Shown one piece after another: positions 22,570-34,467 of a stretch of 64,000 nt of DNA. The stretch comes from Leptobrachium leishanense. Taxonomy: Eukaryota > Chordata > Amphibia > Anura > Megophryidae. The stretch lies in NCBI GenBank assembly GCA_009667805.1, contig CM019072.1, positions 39,797,519 to 39,861,518 of the forward strand. Reading direction: 5' to 3'. A model generated the notes under the pieces. The model saw only the letters and a program-made list of their open reading frames with translations. It had not been told where the DNA came from and did not search any database. Position 1 is the first letter of the stretch; every line of letters begins with the position of its first letter. A program made the translations under genes and the position numbers.

Positions 22570-22679
22570 ATAAAATGCACCCCAATGTCGTAAAGGGAGT
22601 TGTTATTGGTAAAGCAACATAAAATAAAATAAACACACAAAGAAAATAATCTTGTACAATCAAGTGGTACCAAGACACA

Positions 22680-22705
22680 TTTCACCCATGCGTGGGCTTC
22701 ATCAG
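22680..22705 (-). ncRNA. hammerhead-like core in left Penelope copy
   Basis: On the minus strand CTGATGA is followed by GCCC-ACGCAT-GGGT (a four-pair stem with a loop) and GAAA. These are the two conserved boxes of the hammerhead ribozyme around stem II. There is one extra A between CTGATGA and the stem. The mirror copy at 34468-34493 differs in the first box only at the position that is free in hammerheads (T here, G there). Penelope-like elements are known to carry such ribozymes. The cleavage site and stems I and III were not resolved by eye. Confidence 0.4.
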
Positions 22706-22818
22706 TTGGAAATAGTCACACAATAAGGAGGGAGACCCCCAAGAAGGGTCATATTTATACCCCAAACTCAATTAGAAGTGTACACACGCCGACATCCACG
22801 GGTTTCTAGGCGTATCAA

Positions 22819-23178
22819 TTACGTGAGTGGGCGGGTGGCATCATCGCGTCCATTCTCCTGCCCTCCAGTAGGAACGAAGGCATTCACTTCTGCGTTCCAC
22901 CATGGGATGCACCAATCGCCGCCTCCTAATTCTACTGCGGCGGCAATGTGCTTATGCTCGTCTTCACGTAGACAAGTCGAAAATACAGCTTTCTCATAGG
23001 GATCACCAAAACTGCAAGGCGGAATCTCTAGCAAACATAGGATTTCTCTTTTATCGCCAATAACCATAACTAAACAGAGCATTGTAATGGCGTATCTTAA
23101 TCCTCCAGTGGTTGAGAATAATTGACATTCAGCCCATCTATACTGGACCATGAAAAATTTATTCAAACCCCCACACAT
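22819..23178 (-). other. 119-codon open frame in the left Penelope 3' region
   Basis: Open from ATG to TAA and matched by an equally long frame at 34000-34359 in the other copy, with no indels between them. It contains several Cys and His (for example L-C-L-L-E-I-P-P-C and T-C-L-R-E-D-E-H-K-H). About 20 residues differ between the copies and many changes are non-synonymous, which looks more like drift than selection. I recognise no domain. It may be a real small Penelope product or an accidental frame in the UTR. Confidence 0.35.
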
Positions 23179-23771
23179 TATGACGGTTTGTTTTATATAT
23201 TAAACCACAGAAATAGGCTAAATTTCATAAAACTGTTTAATATAAAAACCTAATAAAAGCCTATTAAAACGGGAATAATACCCAAAATAAAGAGGGATAT
23301 ATGAGGGAAAAACTTCATTCAATTGACGGACTATTAGCCCCCACGATGGACAAATCCCTCTAGGTGAAGCCTTCAAAGTGAACTCTTAGAGGAGATCTTC
23401 TGGTGAGTGATTTTGATTTTTGTTTCAAACAGATCTTTTCTATTCATCTTAAGGTTTTAAGTTAGGTCTGGTGAGTAAATTAGGTTAGGCTGGTGACTCA
23501 TTTTCATACTGATTAGCATACAATTGGAATCAATTGGGTGGTATTTGCAAAGAGGTTTAGCTTGTCCACTCCTTGCTGGGGGAGGTGACTATATAAAGGT
23601 TGGTGATATTAGCTTGCTAATTGAGCTTGTCAAGCCTTCTAAGTGAAGCCTTCAAAGTGAACTCTTAGAGGAGATCTTCTGGAGATACTCTGGAGGTAGT
23701 CTGAGGTTTGACAGGAGGTAGAAAACCTACAAAAAGGTAAGATTTGCTGGTTTTAAATCCATTCTTTTATA

Positions 23772-24692
23772 ATGGCAGGCTTGGTCCAGTGTAAGAGCTG
23801 TCATGCGTTTGTTTTTAGATCCAATTTTTGGAGGTTTGGAGTGTGCCTGATATGTAGGCAGTTCTCTTTATTGCAGCAGGAAATTGCCTGTTTGAAGTCT
23901 GAGATTTGTAAATTATCTGATAGACAAAATCAGGCTATGACTGTTACAAAGCCACTGCCACAGAGGCCTCCTAGGAGCGGCAGATGGACTACTGTAGGAT
24001 CTGGTAGACTTAGCGTTGTGGATAGAAAGCATGTCCCACAATCTGTGGCTCTTCTTAATTCTTTTGAGGCACTTTCAGAGTGTAGTGGTAAGACGGATGC
24101 AGGCTCAGACACCATAGTTGAGGAACCACCATCCACTATGCCTAAGGTATGCAGCACTGCAACCAAGGACAAAAATGAAAAGGTGGGACTTGATAGAAGG
24201 CAATTGTTGCTTGGTGATTCTATCATAAGCGGTGTTGAGCTGGAGAGTAGTGGTTTGGTGAGATGTCTTCCTGGGGCTACTGCTCGTAGAGACAGGAGAC
24301 GTATTCTCAATATTGTCAAAGAAGCAAACCAGCAAGGGGAAGTGGATGTTCTAGTCCATCTAGGGACAAATGACTTGACTAGCAATGAGGTTTCTGAGAT
24401 TAAGGAAGATTTTTGTGTTCTTGGAGGTGAAATACAGCAGATTGCGTCCACTGTGTCATTCTCTGAAGTTTTGCCTGTGCATAACATTCAAGATAGGAAG
24501 ATGCGCAATAGGGAATTCAATTTGTGGCTTCGGGAATGGTGTCGGGAGCAAGGATTTGGCTTTGTGTCCCATGATAGCTTTAATTGGAGCAGAAAGGAAC
24601 TGTATAAAAAAGATGGTTTGCATCTTACTCATAGGGGAACATATGTTCTCAGTGAGAAGTTCAAAGGTTTCGCAAAGAAATATTTAAACTAG
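23772..24692 (+). CDS. CR1 ORF1: zinc-finger and SGNH/GDSL esterase-like protein
   Basis: 306 codons, intact. An N-terminal Cys cluster (C-K-S-C-H at about residues 7-11, C-L-I-C-R at about 25-29) looks like a zinc finger and is followed by a Leu/Gln-rich helix. From about residue 145 an SGNH hydrolase fold is recognisable: L-L-G-D-S-I (block I, nucleophile Ser), L-G-T-N-D (block III, Asn) and D-G-L-H-L-T (block V, Asp and His). CR1 ORF1 proteins are known to carry this esterase domain. They act as nucleic-acid-binding partners in retrotransposition; the esterase substrate is unknown. It is one of two long open frames in the window without visible damage. Confidence 0.88.
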   Translation: MAGLVQCKSCHAFVFRSNFWRFGVCLICRQFSLLQQEIACLKSEICKLSDRQNQAMTVTKPLPQRPPRSGRWTTVGSGRLSVVDRKHVPQSVALLNSFEALSECSGKTDAGSDTIVEEPPSTMPKVCSTATKDKNEKVGLDRRQLLLGDSIISGVELESSGLVRCLPGATARRDRRRILNIVKEANQQGEVDVLVHLGTNDLTSNEVSEIKEDFCVLGGEIQQIASTVSFSEVLPVHNIQDRKMRNREFNLWLREWCREQGFGFVSHDSFNWSRKELYKKDGLHLTHRGTYVLSEKFKGFAKKYLN

Positions 24693-24750
24693 GAGGGGGG
24701 ACAAAAGGGTAAACAATCTGCCCGATTGTCCCCCAAAACTAAATCGGAGG

Positions 24751-27525
24751 GTGCAAGCAACATGCGAGGTAAAAAATGGCAAGCTCAGAGTCGTGTCTAT
24801 AAATGCTCGCAGTTTAGTCAATAAAATCAATGAACTGGAGGCAATGATGGCAGCTGAAAAAGTAGATTTAGTGGCGGTTACTGAGACATGGTTCAGTGAG
24901 AAAAATAACTGGGACATAACAATACCGGGGTACTCTTTATATAGAAAAGACAGAGAAGGTAGGAAAGGAGGAGGAGTGGCCCTGTATGTGAAAAACAACA
25001 TAAAAACGAACCAAATAAAAGTGAGCGAGGTGAACATAGAGTCAGTTTGGGTTACGCTAACAGTTGGCAATCATACAGTAGCTCGTGTAGGGGTGATCTA
25101 TAGATCCCCTGGACAAGTAGAAGAGCTAGATAATCTGCTGGTTGAGGAAATAGCCAAAATGGCAATGAAGGGGGAAGTTATTATCATGGGGGACTTTAAT
25201 CTTCCTGATGTGAACTGGAAAACCAAAATAGCTGGGTGCACCAGGAGTACAAATATTCTAAACTCCTTACTGGGATTATCTCTAACACAAGTAGTTGAGG
25301 AGCCGACCCGTAAAGAGGCCATATTGGATTTAATACTCACAAATGGAGGTTTGGTATCGGACGTTGTTGTAGGTGAAAATTTGGGATCTAGTGATCACCA
25401 GTCAGTATGGTTTAATATAAGAACAGGGATGGAGCCGCACCACACAAAAACAAAAGTTTTAGACTTTAAAAAAAACAGATTTTTCTAAAATGAGATTTTG
25501 TGTGAAGGAGTCATTATCAGACTGGATGAGTTTAAAGGGAGTCCAAGAGAAATGGGATTATTTAAAGGAAGCATTATTGAAGGCCACAGGAAATTGCATT
25601 CGGCTTGTTAGCAAAAACAAAAAAGGGAAGAAACCACTGTGGTACTCTGCAGAAGTGGCCAAAATAGTGAAGAACAAGAAGATAGCATTCAATAATTATA
25701 AAAAAACTCAGCGTGAAGAAGATAGGCAAACCTATAAGATTAGGCAGAAAGAGGCAAAGCAATTTATAAGAGCTTCCAAAGCACACGCAGAAGAGAAAAT
25801 AGCTCAGTCAGTAAAAAAGGGGGACAAAACATTTTTTAGATACATAAACGAGAAAAGAAAAGTAAAACAAGGATTAGTTTGTTTTTAATCTAAGGAAGGA
25901 AGGTATGTAGAAGAGGATAAAAGTCTCGCTGACTGCCTCAATGAATATTTTTGTTCAGTCTTTGCAGAAGAAAAGGAAGGAAAGGGACCTCAGTTAGGAG
26001 AGAACACTAAAGAGACATTTACATATGAGTTTACAGAGGAGGAGGTTCTAAAGCAGCTGTCTAAAGTAAAGACAAATAAGTCAATGGGGCCTGATGGGAT
26101 CCATCCTAAATTATTAAAAGAGCTCAGTGATGTAATAGCAAAACCGTTAACAGATTTATTTAACCAATCCTTGTTAACAGGAGTCGTCCCAGAAGACTGG
26201 AAATTAGCAAATGTTGTGCCCATTTACAAGAAGGGTAGTAGGGAGGAATCGGGGAACTAGTCTTACGTCAGTAGTGGGGAAATTAATGGAAACCATGTTA
26301 AAGGAAAGGATTGTTGAACATCTAAAAACACATAGATTACAGGATCAGAAACAACATGGGTTTACCTCAGGGAGATCATGCCAAACTAATCATTGATTTT
26401 TTTGATTGGGTAACAAAAATAATAGACACAGGTGGTGCAGTAGACATTGCTTATTTAGATTTCAGTAAGGCTTTTGATACTGTTCCGCATAGAAGGCTTA
26501 TCAATAAATTGCAATCTTTAAGCTTGGATTCCAATATTGTTGAATGGATTAGGCAGTGGCTGAGTGACAGATAACAGAGGGTTGTGGTAAATGGAGTTTA
26601 TTCGGCGCAAGGTCTTGTTACCAGTGGGGTACCTCAGGGGTCAGTACTTGGACCTATTCTCTTTAATATTTTTATTAGTGATATTGCAGAAGGTATTAAT
26701 GGAAAAGTATGTCTTTTTGCTGATGACACAAAGATTTGCAACAGGGTTGACGTTCCTGGAGGGATCAGCCAAATGACAAATGATTTAGGTAAACTAAAAA
26801 AATGGTCGGAGTTGTGGCAATTGAGTTTTAATGTGGATAAGTGCAAGATAATGCACCTGGGACGTAAAAACCCAAGGGCTGAATATAGAATATTTGATAC
26901 AGTCCTAACCTCAACATCTGAGGAGAGGGATTTAGGGGTCATTATTTCAGAGGATCTAAGGGTAAGTAGTCAATGTAATAGAGCAGCAGGAAATGCTAGC
27001 AGAATGCTTGGTTGTGTAGGGAGAGGTATTAGCAGTAGGAAAAGGGAAGTGCTCATGCCACTGTACAGAGCACTGGTGAGACCTCACTTGGAGTACTGTG
27101 TGCAGTACTGGAGACCGTATCTCCAGAAGGATATAGACATCTTAGAGAGAGTTCAGAGAAGGGCTACTAAAATGGTGTACGGCTTGAAGGAGAAAAGTTA
27201 CCAATAAAGGCTTAATGATCTTAACATGTACAGCTTGGAAAAAAGACGAGACAGAGGAGATATGATAGAAACATTTAAATACGTAAAGGGAATCCACAAG
27301 GTAGAGGAAGGGAGTATATTTAAAAGGAAACAAAATAGCAAAACAAGAGGACATAGTCTTAGATTAGAGGGGCAAAGGTTTAAAAGTAACATCAGGAAGT
27401 ATTATTTTACTGAGCGGGTGGTGGATACATGGAACAGTCTTCCAGTAGAAGTGGTAGAGGCCAAAACAGTAATTGAATTTAAGCAAGCATGGGATAGGCA
27501 TAAGGCTATCCTAAACAAAAGATAA
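24751..27525 (+). pseudogene. CR1 ORF2 endonuclease-reverse transcriptase, multiply broken
   Basis: Endonuclease (24751-25488): S-I-N-A-R-S-L, T-E-T-W-F, V-I-Y-R-S-P, M-G-D-F-N-L-P and S-S-D-H-Q. RT pieces follow in shifted frames: M-G-P-D-G-I-H (about 26085), L-D-F-S-K-A-F-D-T-V-P-H (26456-26490), [10 protein letters not shown] (about 26620-26650) and F-A-D-D-T-K (26716-26733). The C-terminal part with T-W-N-S-L-P ends at 27525. Breaks include frameshifts near 25488, 26230 and 26390 and stop codons at 25886 and 26572. Motif wording is typical of CR1. Confidence 0.9.
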
Positions 27526-27737
27526 ATCCAGGTTAAGTATCCATGTAATTGGGCAGACTAGATGGGCCGAAAGGTTCTTATCTGCCGACATTTTTCTATG
27601 TTTCTATGTTTCTAGGGAAACATCCCCATTCTCATCCGTTCTAAAATACTTAGGGAAATCTTATTAAATCCTATTATAAAAATTGTAGAAAAATATAAAG
27701 GAAGAGGGAAAAGAGAAAAAAACAACAACATGCTTAC

Positions 27738-28426
27738 TAGGCTTGTGCACCGATTTTTTTTCGGTACGATTTGTTCGGATGTTTAAACTTTTCGATTCGG
27801 CTCGTTTCGACCGATTGCTGTTTCGATTCGGTTCGGTTCGGATCGTTTTTCGTGTACATTTTTTTTTCGGAATATCGACCATTTTTCGTATTTTTGGGTC
27901 ACTTTGCTCGTTTTTTGTATCGACTTTTCGGAAATTTCGGAAATTTTCGTTTTTTCGGAACGTCTGTTCTCCTCGTTTCAAAGTGTCTACGATAATTCTG
28001 GCGATTCTATCGTTTTTTTTTTTATTAAATAAAGATCCTTTTTTCTTATGAATAATTGAATATACATTTCACAACTTTATTTAATCATATTAAAATGGTA
28101 TGAAAGCCAAGGAACAAAAAAAATGAACAAAACGATTTAAAAAACGCTAAACTGACCCGAATGCCACAAGAAACAAGTGATACGCATTTACAAATACAAA
28201 ATTTACAGAATCAGCGATATAACCGATAATAGTTAAATATACGATGTCCAGAATTACCGAAATGGAACCGAAATCACGAATGGAACCGAAATCATGAATA
28301 GAGAAAAATAAATTTCGATTTGACACATTTCAAGTCCATTCGAAAATTCCGAAAATTTTTCGTTTCGGCTCGGAAAACTTTTCGGATCTATCGGTTTTCG
28401 GGTCCGATCCGATTCGCACATCCCTA
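27738..28426. mobile_element. hAT-type MITE (family A, copy 1)
   Basis: Ends TAGGCTTGTGCACCG and GATTCGCACATCCCTA form imperfect terminal inverted repeats, flanked by the 8-bp duplication ATGCTTAC/ATGCCTAC (one mismatch). The undisturbed site is visible in the mirror Penelope arm near 33695. The interior is made of CGATTCGG- and GGAAATTTCG-like words and has no gene. A second copy is at 34916-35618. Confidence 0.85.
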
Positions 28427-28525
28427 ATGCCTACTATAAAAAATGACAAAACTCAAAATCCTGATTTAACCCCTTGGGGACCAGGGTATCTAAAGTGAAA
28501 ATCTATATAATTTCTACCTGACTAA

Positions 28526-29265
28526 GGGCTATATTACATTCTCTGCGCAATTGCGCTCGCGTAGCGCAATTTGTTTGCGCGCATTGTCCAGTGTTACCGC
28601 GCGAAAATTAACGTGATATTCGGAACCGAACACATTTTCTCATCCGTCAAAAAATAACATTAGTAAAAAAACACGCAAAACGAAGTGTAATACGCGCGCA
28701 GTAACGTTGCGCATGTAAATCAGTGCGCGGACTGGTTTTGTCACGGGATTCAGCCAATCAGAATTAAGAACCTTAATTGACATCAATTTACCTTAATTGA
28801 CTCACTAACGTTTTTGCGCCTGTCAAAATAAATCTTGAGTATAAACGCTGCAGCAATAAAAAAAATATGCACGAATTCACAATTTCTTTGTTTGGGTATG
28901 TGTAGAATGTGTAACTATACTGTGCTGTATTTTTTTCATACTGGTGTATTTTGTTTCGGCCAGAACGTTCAGATTTGCAGTTAACACCAGGTTTTCAAAG
29001 ATGTTAAAATTATGCGCGCAAACGTCGTTCGTAGGACGTTGCGCATCTATTGAAATACCATCCGCATAACGCATTTGCGCTCACAATGTTAAGTATAGGA
29101 CGTGCACAGTTCATCACACTCGCGCAAGTCCATCCGCGTTAAACGATAACACGCATCGTTTGCGTGAACGTTGAAATACGACGTTCTACGTAAATGGTTT
29201 TGTCCTCGCGCAAATGCGCATTTGCATGCGCGCAAAACCGATGCGCGAGGAATGTAATATGGCCC
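28526..29265. mobile_element. PIF/Harbinger-type MITE (copy 1)
   Basis: GGGCTATATTACATTC at the left and GGAATGTAATATGGCCC at the right are inverted repeats, flanked by TAA on both sides (28523-28525 and 29266-29268), the 3-bp duplication usual for PIF/Harbinger. The interior is full of GCGC-rich words and is largely self-complementary. A related copy lies at 48630-49363, and part of the interior recurs at about 58619-58700. Confidence 0.85.
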
Positions 29266-29269
29266 TAAT

Positions 29270-31850
29270 TCTTTTAATGAAGTCTTCTCCCTGCCAATTT
29301 GGGGTGACCTCCTGCAGAACTAAAAATTGAAGATTTAACGGGGAGCATCCATGCTTATCTTTAAAATGTGCCGATACTGTGTGTTCGTCAAACCCTTTTC
29401 GGATGTTTCTTACATGTTCCATGACCCGAATCTTGTGGGGTCTGGTAGTCCTCCCTACATAATAGAGGCCACAGGGACAAATTAATAAATAGATGACATT
29501 CTTGAAATTGCATGTGGTAATGCCTTTTAAATTATATTGATTCTTCTTTTTGTGATTAGTAAACTGATTAATATAAGTTTTTTTTCGCCCCTGTATTTTT
29601 GCAGGCTAAACATGTCCCACATTTGTAGAAGCCTTCCATCAACCCAAAATGAATGTTATTCTTAATTTTATTTGTACAACTGTGGACGATTTTTGTCCTA
29701 ATATTTGGAGCACCCCTATTGATAATTTTAGGTTGTTCTTCTATAATATCTTTCAGGTAGGGATCCCCCAAAAGGATAGGCCAACATCTTCTGATGGCCT
29801 TATTATCATCATTGGCTTTGCTATTATAATGATATATAAATGGTACATTATCTCTTTTGATTCCAATCCAATCTTCATATTTTTTTACTGAATGGATACG
29901 TCTCTAGGTATCTGTCTTATAGTTTCTATTGTTGTTTAAAGTTCTTCCTTTATACAGTATATCCTTTAGCCATCAGATCACCCTGTAGCCTCGAAGCCTG
30001 TTCTAGGAAGATCTTCTCATCTGTATTCTCAATTACATCTGAGTCTTATAAATTGGCTTTTAGGGATAGAGCCAAGGTCTAGCATGGCAACTATTAAATT
30101 CGATAACACTATTGACATCCAGTTTTAAAAAATGTTTTGGTCTTAAACTGGTTATGTTCGACATAAATAGTCAAATCTAAAAAAATTTATCTCAAGGAGA
30201 CTAAAAGAATATTCTAACTTAATCCCCCAATCATTTGTGTTTAAATCATTTAAAAAGGTGACTAAATAAGAACTATCCCCTTTCCAGATAATCAATATAT
30301 CCTCAACATAACGTTTGTATAAAACCAGATGTTCAATCCAATTACCCGTGGACTGTATATAAAAAAATTCCCAATATGCCATAAATAAATTCGCAAAACT
30401 AGGGGCGAACCTAGTTCCCATAGTAGTTCTGGTTTCTTGACGGTAAAATTGGCCTTCAAACGTAATAAAGTTATTCTTTAAAATAAAATTGATCCCTTCC
30501 AAAATGAAATCAATCTGGACAGGGGGATACAGTCCAGCCTTATCTAATTGGTAAGGTATAATACTGTATAATGAGGAAACATCACACGTGGCCAAAATAA
30601 AATCGGATTCCCATTTGATTTGATCAATCATCTGGAGGACATTCATAGTGTCTTTTAAGATAGGAAAGAATGACCTTAACTAAAGGTTGAAGTAAAATAT
30701 CAATATACTGAGATAGGTGACTGGTAATAGAATCTACCCCAGATATGATAGGTCGTTCTGAGGGATCACTGGGATTTTTATGGATGTTTGGTAATAAATA
30801 TAACAGGTATTTTCAGGTGGGTGATATCTAGGAATTTAAATTCAGCCTCATCAATAATTCCCAATTCTTTTCCTCTACAAAGAAACTCTCTAAAGACATC
30901 TTGAACTTGATTAATCTGTTCTCTAGTGTTTTGGAATAGGTTTTAGTGTCATTAAGTGTCACGGTCCGAACCCCCAGACCCTCTGACGCCCCCTTTTGTT
31001 TACCTTTTTTTCATGTTCTGCATGACCTATGCAGATTCCAGGACTTTGTTTTTTCCCCATGCTCAGTTCTGGACTTTGATTAGAATAGCATCCAGAACCT
31101 GACTATCACCTGCATATTATCCAGCCTGATCTACCCTGTATATAAGGAAGTCACACCCCATCTGCTGGACTTCCTCATTGAAGTCTGGACTTTGTACCTA
31201 GCTGACCTGCTTTTGGAAACCCCTTGTGCTGGACTTATCTTCTGAATACCCTCTGGATTTGTTACCGGTTATACCCTCTGGACCACCCATCTGACTCTCG
31301 AGTACCCATCTGGAACCCTCCTGTGAACCTTTCCTACCTCTGCTATACCGGTAACCCCCAATCATTTGCTGCGAGTTCCCCCTTATTGGATTTCACGTGT
31401 ACGACCCCTGGCTATGGACTTTTGATTATTCTGATATCTGTGTACCTCGACCTCGGCCTGAAACCTGACCTTGATTATTGCCTAGCCCCTTATCTGTATC
31501 TGCCACCCTATTTAGTTGTTCGTATTTTCAGTTTCTCTGTGTCTCCTAGTTTTCATCCTGTTTAAACCTTTTTTCTTTTCGTTCTGCTTATTACCTCCCT
31601 TTTCTTTCTCAGCGAACCTATTCATTTATTTCTGCTGTTTTATGTTTATTAGTAATAAATCTCTTGGTTGACCCCTCAACGTGCATAATTCATTACCGCT
31701 CACTGCAATCTGGATACACACATGCAATCCATGCAGAGTCCACATGACATTAAGCTGTCTCAAAGCCTCTTTATTATATAATTCACGGGGGAGGAAAACA
31801 ATCCCTCCCCCTTTATCAGCCGGTTTGATGATTTCTTGATCATCGTTCAA
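29270..31850 (-). pseudogene. left Penelope-like RT and GIY-YIG endonuclease
   Basis: From 31850 leftwards: an N-terminal segment (I-I-K-P-A-D-K-G-G-G-I-V), interrupted by a solo LTR at 30957-31749; the RT frame 30646-30152 with T-T-M-G-T-R-F-A-P-S-F-A-N and Y-V-E-D-I-L-I-I; and a GIY-YIG endonuclease (G-L-Y-Y-V-G-R-T, about 29465-29440) followed by R-V-M-E-H and H-F-K-D-K-H-G-C-S. The first catalytic Asp of the RT pair is Glu here, while the right copy keeps Asp-Asp. Several frameshifts and stops. Penelope elements use this RT-endonuclease pair to insert at nicks. Confidence 0.85.
30957..31749 (+). mobile_element. solo LTR inside left Penelope copy
   Basis: Begins TGTCACGGTCC and ends CCACATGACA, and is flanked by TTAAG on both sides (30952-30956 and 31750-31754). 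A TATA box (TATATAAGGAAG near 31139) and AATAAA near 31654 fit promoter and poly(A) positions on the plus strand. The right Penelope copy shows the empty site. There is no internal region, so it arose by LTR-LTR recombination. Confidence 0.88.
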
Positions 31851-31854
31851 ATCT

Positions 31855-33767
31855 TTTAGGGCCGATAAAGGGGGAGGGATTGTTATCCTCCCCCGTGAAT
31901 TCTATATTAAAGAGGCTTTGAGACAGCTTAATGACACTAAAACCTATTCCAAAACCACTAGAGAACAGATGAGTCAAGTTCAAGATGTCTTCAGAGAGTT
32001 TCTTTGTAGAGGAAAAGAATTGGGAATTATTAATGAGGCTGAATTTAAATTCTTAAATATCACCCACCCGAAAATACCTGTGTTACAGTATATTTATTAC
32101 CGAAGATCCATAAAAATCCCAGTGATCCCCCAGGACGACTGATCATATCTGGGGTAGATTCTATCTCAGTATATTGATATTTTACGTCAACCTTTACTTA
32201 AGGTCATTCCTTCCTATCTTAAAGACACTATGAATGTCCTCCAGATGATTGATCAAATCAAATGGGAATCAGATTTATTTTGGCCACGTGTGATGTTTCC
32301 TCATTATACAGTATTATACCTCACCAATTAGGTAAGGCTAGACTGTATCCCCCTGTCCAGATTGATTTCATTTTGGAAGGGATCAATTTAATTTTAAAGA
32401 ATAACTTTTTTACGTTTGAAGGCCAATTTTACCGTCAAGAAACCGGGACTACCATGGGAACTAGGTTTGCTCCTAGGTTTGCAAATTTTTTAATGGCATA
32501 TTGGGAATTTTTTTATATACAGTCCACGGGTAATTGGATTGAACATCTAGTTTTATACAAATGTTATGTTGATGATATATTGATTATCTGGAAAGGGGAT
32601 CGTTCCTCTTTAGTTACCTTTTTAAATGGTTTAAACACAAATGATTGGGGGATTAAGTTAGAATATTCTTTTAGTCCCCTTGAGATTAATTTTTTTAGAT
32701 TTGACTATTTATGTTGAACATAACCAGTTTAAGACTGAAACGTTTTTTAAAACTGTGGATGTCAATAGTGTTATCGAATTTAATAGTTGCCATGCTAGAC
32801 CTTGGCTCTATCTCTAGAAGCCAATTTATAAGACTCAGACGTAATTTAGAATACAGATGAGAAGATCTTCCTAGAACAGGCTTCGAGGCTACAGGGTGAT
32901 CTGTTGGCTAAAGGATATATAAAGGAAGAACTTGAAACAACAATAGAAACTATAAGACAGATACGTAGAGACGTATCCATTCAGTATAAAAACGATAAAG
33001 ATTGGATTGGAATCCTTAGAGATAATGTACCATTTATATATGATTATAATAGCCAAGCCAATGATGTTAATAAAGCCATCAGAAGATGTCGGCCTATCCT
33101 TTTGGGGGATTCCTGCCTGAAAGATATTATAGAAGAACAACCTAAAATTATCATTAGGGGTGCTCCAAATATTAGGACAAAAATCGTCCACAGTTGTACA
33201 AATAAAATTAAGAATAACATTCATTTTGGGTTGATGGAAGGCTTCTACAAATGTGGGACATGTTTAGCCTGCAAAAATACAGGGGCGAAAAAACGTATAT
33301 TAATCAGTTTACTGATCACAAAACGAAGAATCAATATAATTTTAAAGGCATTACCACATGCAATTCCAAGAATGTCATCTATTTATTAATTTGTCCCTTC
33401 GGCCTCTATTATGTAGGGAGGACTAACAGACTCCTCAAGATCCGGGTCATGGAACATGTAAGAAATATCCAAAAAGGGTTTGACAAACACACAGTATCGG
33501 CACATTTTAAAAGATGAGCACGGATGCTCCCCGTTAAATCTTCAATTTTTAGTTCTGCAGGAGGTCACCCTAAATTGGCGGGGAGAAGACTTCATTAAAA
33601 GAATTAGTCAGGTAGAAATGAGAGATATTTTCACTTTAGATACCCTGGTCCCCAAGGAGTTAAATCAGAATTTTGAGTTTGTCATTTTTTATAGTAGGCA
33701 TGTTGTTGTTTTTTTCTCTTTTCCCTCTTCCTTTATATTTTTCTACAATTTTTATAATCGGATTTAA
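31855..33767 (+). pseudogene. right Penelope-like RT and GIY-YIG endonuclease
   Basis: An N-terminal part (D-K-G-G-G-I-V equivalent, then L-R-Q-L-N-D-T-K-T-Y) runs to 32142. RT follows in 32262-32717 with T-C-D-V-S-S-L-Y, T-T-M-G-T-R-F-A-P and the catalytic Y-V-D-D-I-L-I-I (about 32574-32597). The connecting region is at 32904-33389. The endonuclease has G-L-Y-Y-V-G-R-T-N near 33400-33430, then R-V-M-E-H and H-G-C-S-P-L-N-L-Q-F. Frameshifts near 32245, 32720, 33290 and 33510 break it. It mirrors the left copy with moderate divergence. Confidence 0.87.
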
Positions 33768-33999
33768 TAAGGTTTCCCTATGTATTTTAGAACGTATGAG
33801 AATGGGGATGTTTCCCTAGAGGGATTTGTTCATCGTGGGGGCTAATAGTCCATCAATAGAATTAAGTTTTTACCTCATATATCCCTTTTTATTTTGGGTA
33901 TTATTTCCTTTTTAGTAGGCTTTTATTAGGTTTTTATATTAAACCATTTTATAAATGTAGCTTATATTTGTGGTTTAATTAATAAGACAAACCGTCATA

Positions 34000-34359
34000 A
34001 TGTATGGGGGTTTGAATGAACATTTTATGGTCCAGTATAGATGGGCTGAGTGTCAATTATTTTCGACCACTGGAGGATTAAGATACGCTGTTACAATGCT
34101 CTGTTTACTTATGGTTATCGGCGATAAAAGAGAAATTCGATGTTTGTTAGAGATTCCACCTTGCAGTTTTGGTAATCCCTATGAGAAAGCTGTATGTTTG
34201 ACTTGTCTACATGAAGACCAGCATAAGCACGTTGACGCCGCAGTAGAATTAGGAGGCGGCGATCGGTGCGTCTCAAGGTGGAACGCGGAAGTGAATGCCT
34301 TAGTTCCTACTGGAGGGAAGGAGAATGGACACGATGATGCCACCCGCCCACTCACGTAA
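34000..34359 (+). other. 119-codon open frame in the right Penelope 3' region
   Basis: Counterpart of 22819-23178: same length, no gaps, roughly 80% identical at the protein level by eye. It sits about 230 bp after the end of the endonuclease frame. It has no recognised domain. See the left copy for why coding status is uncertain. Confidence 0.35.
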
Positions 34360-34467
34360 TGCCTAGAAACACGTGGATGTCGGCGTGTGTACACTTCTAA
34401 TTGAGTTTGGGGTATAAGTATGACCCTTCGTTTTGGGTCTCCGTCCTTATTGTGTGACTATTTCCAA

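Larger units (their letters stand above)
23364..27610 (+). mobile_element. CR1-clade LINE, near full length
   Basis: It has a 5' UTR, ORF1, a broken ORF2, and a short 3' UTR with the CR1-style tail (ACTAGATGGGCCGAAAGG, then TTTCTATG repeats). The target reads across in the mirror Penelope arm (33820-33832), placing the borders at TCTAG (23359-23363 and 27611-27615). The 5' UTR holds a direct repeat: GTGAAGCCTTCAAAGTGAAC occurs at 23364 and 23653. The first copy is followed by CTGGTGAGTG, which resembles a splice donor. Confidence 0.9.

Noticed and set aside
22819..23178. Considered as an exon of a host gene
   Set aside because: The same sequence occurs in the mirror Penelope copy at 34000, so it belongs to the transposon.
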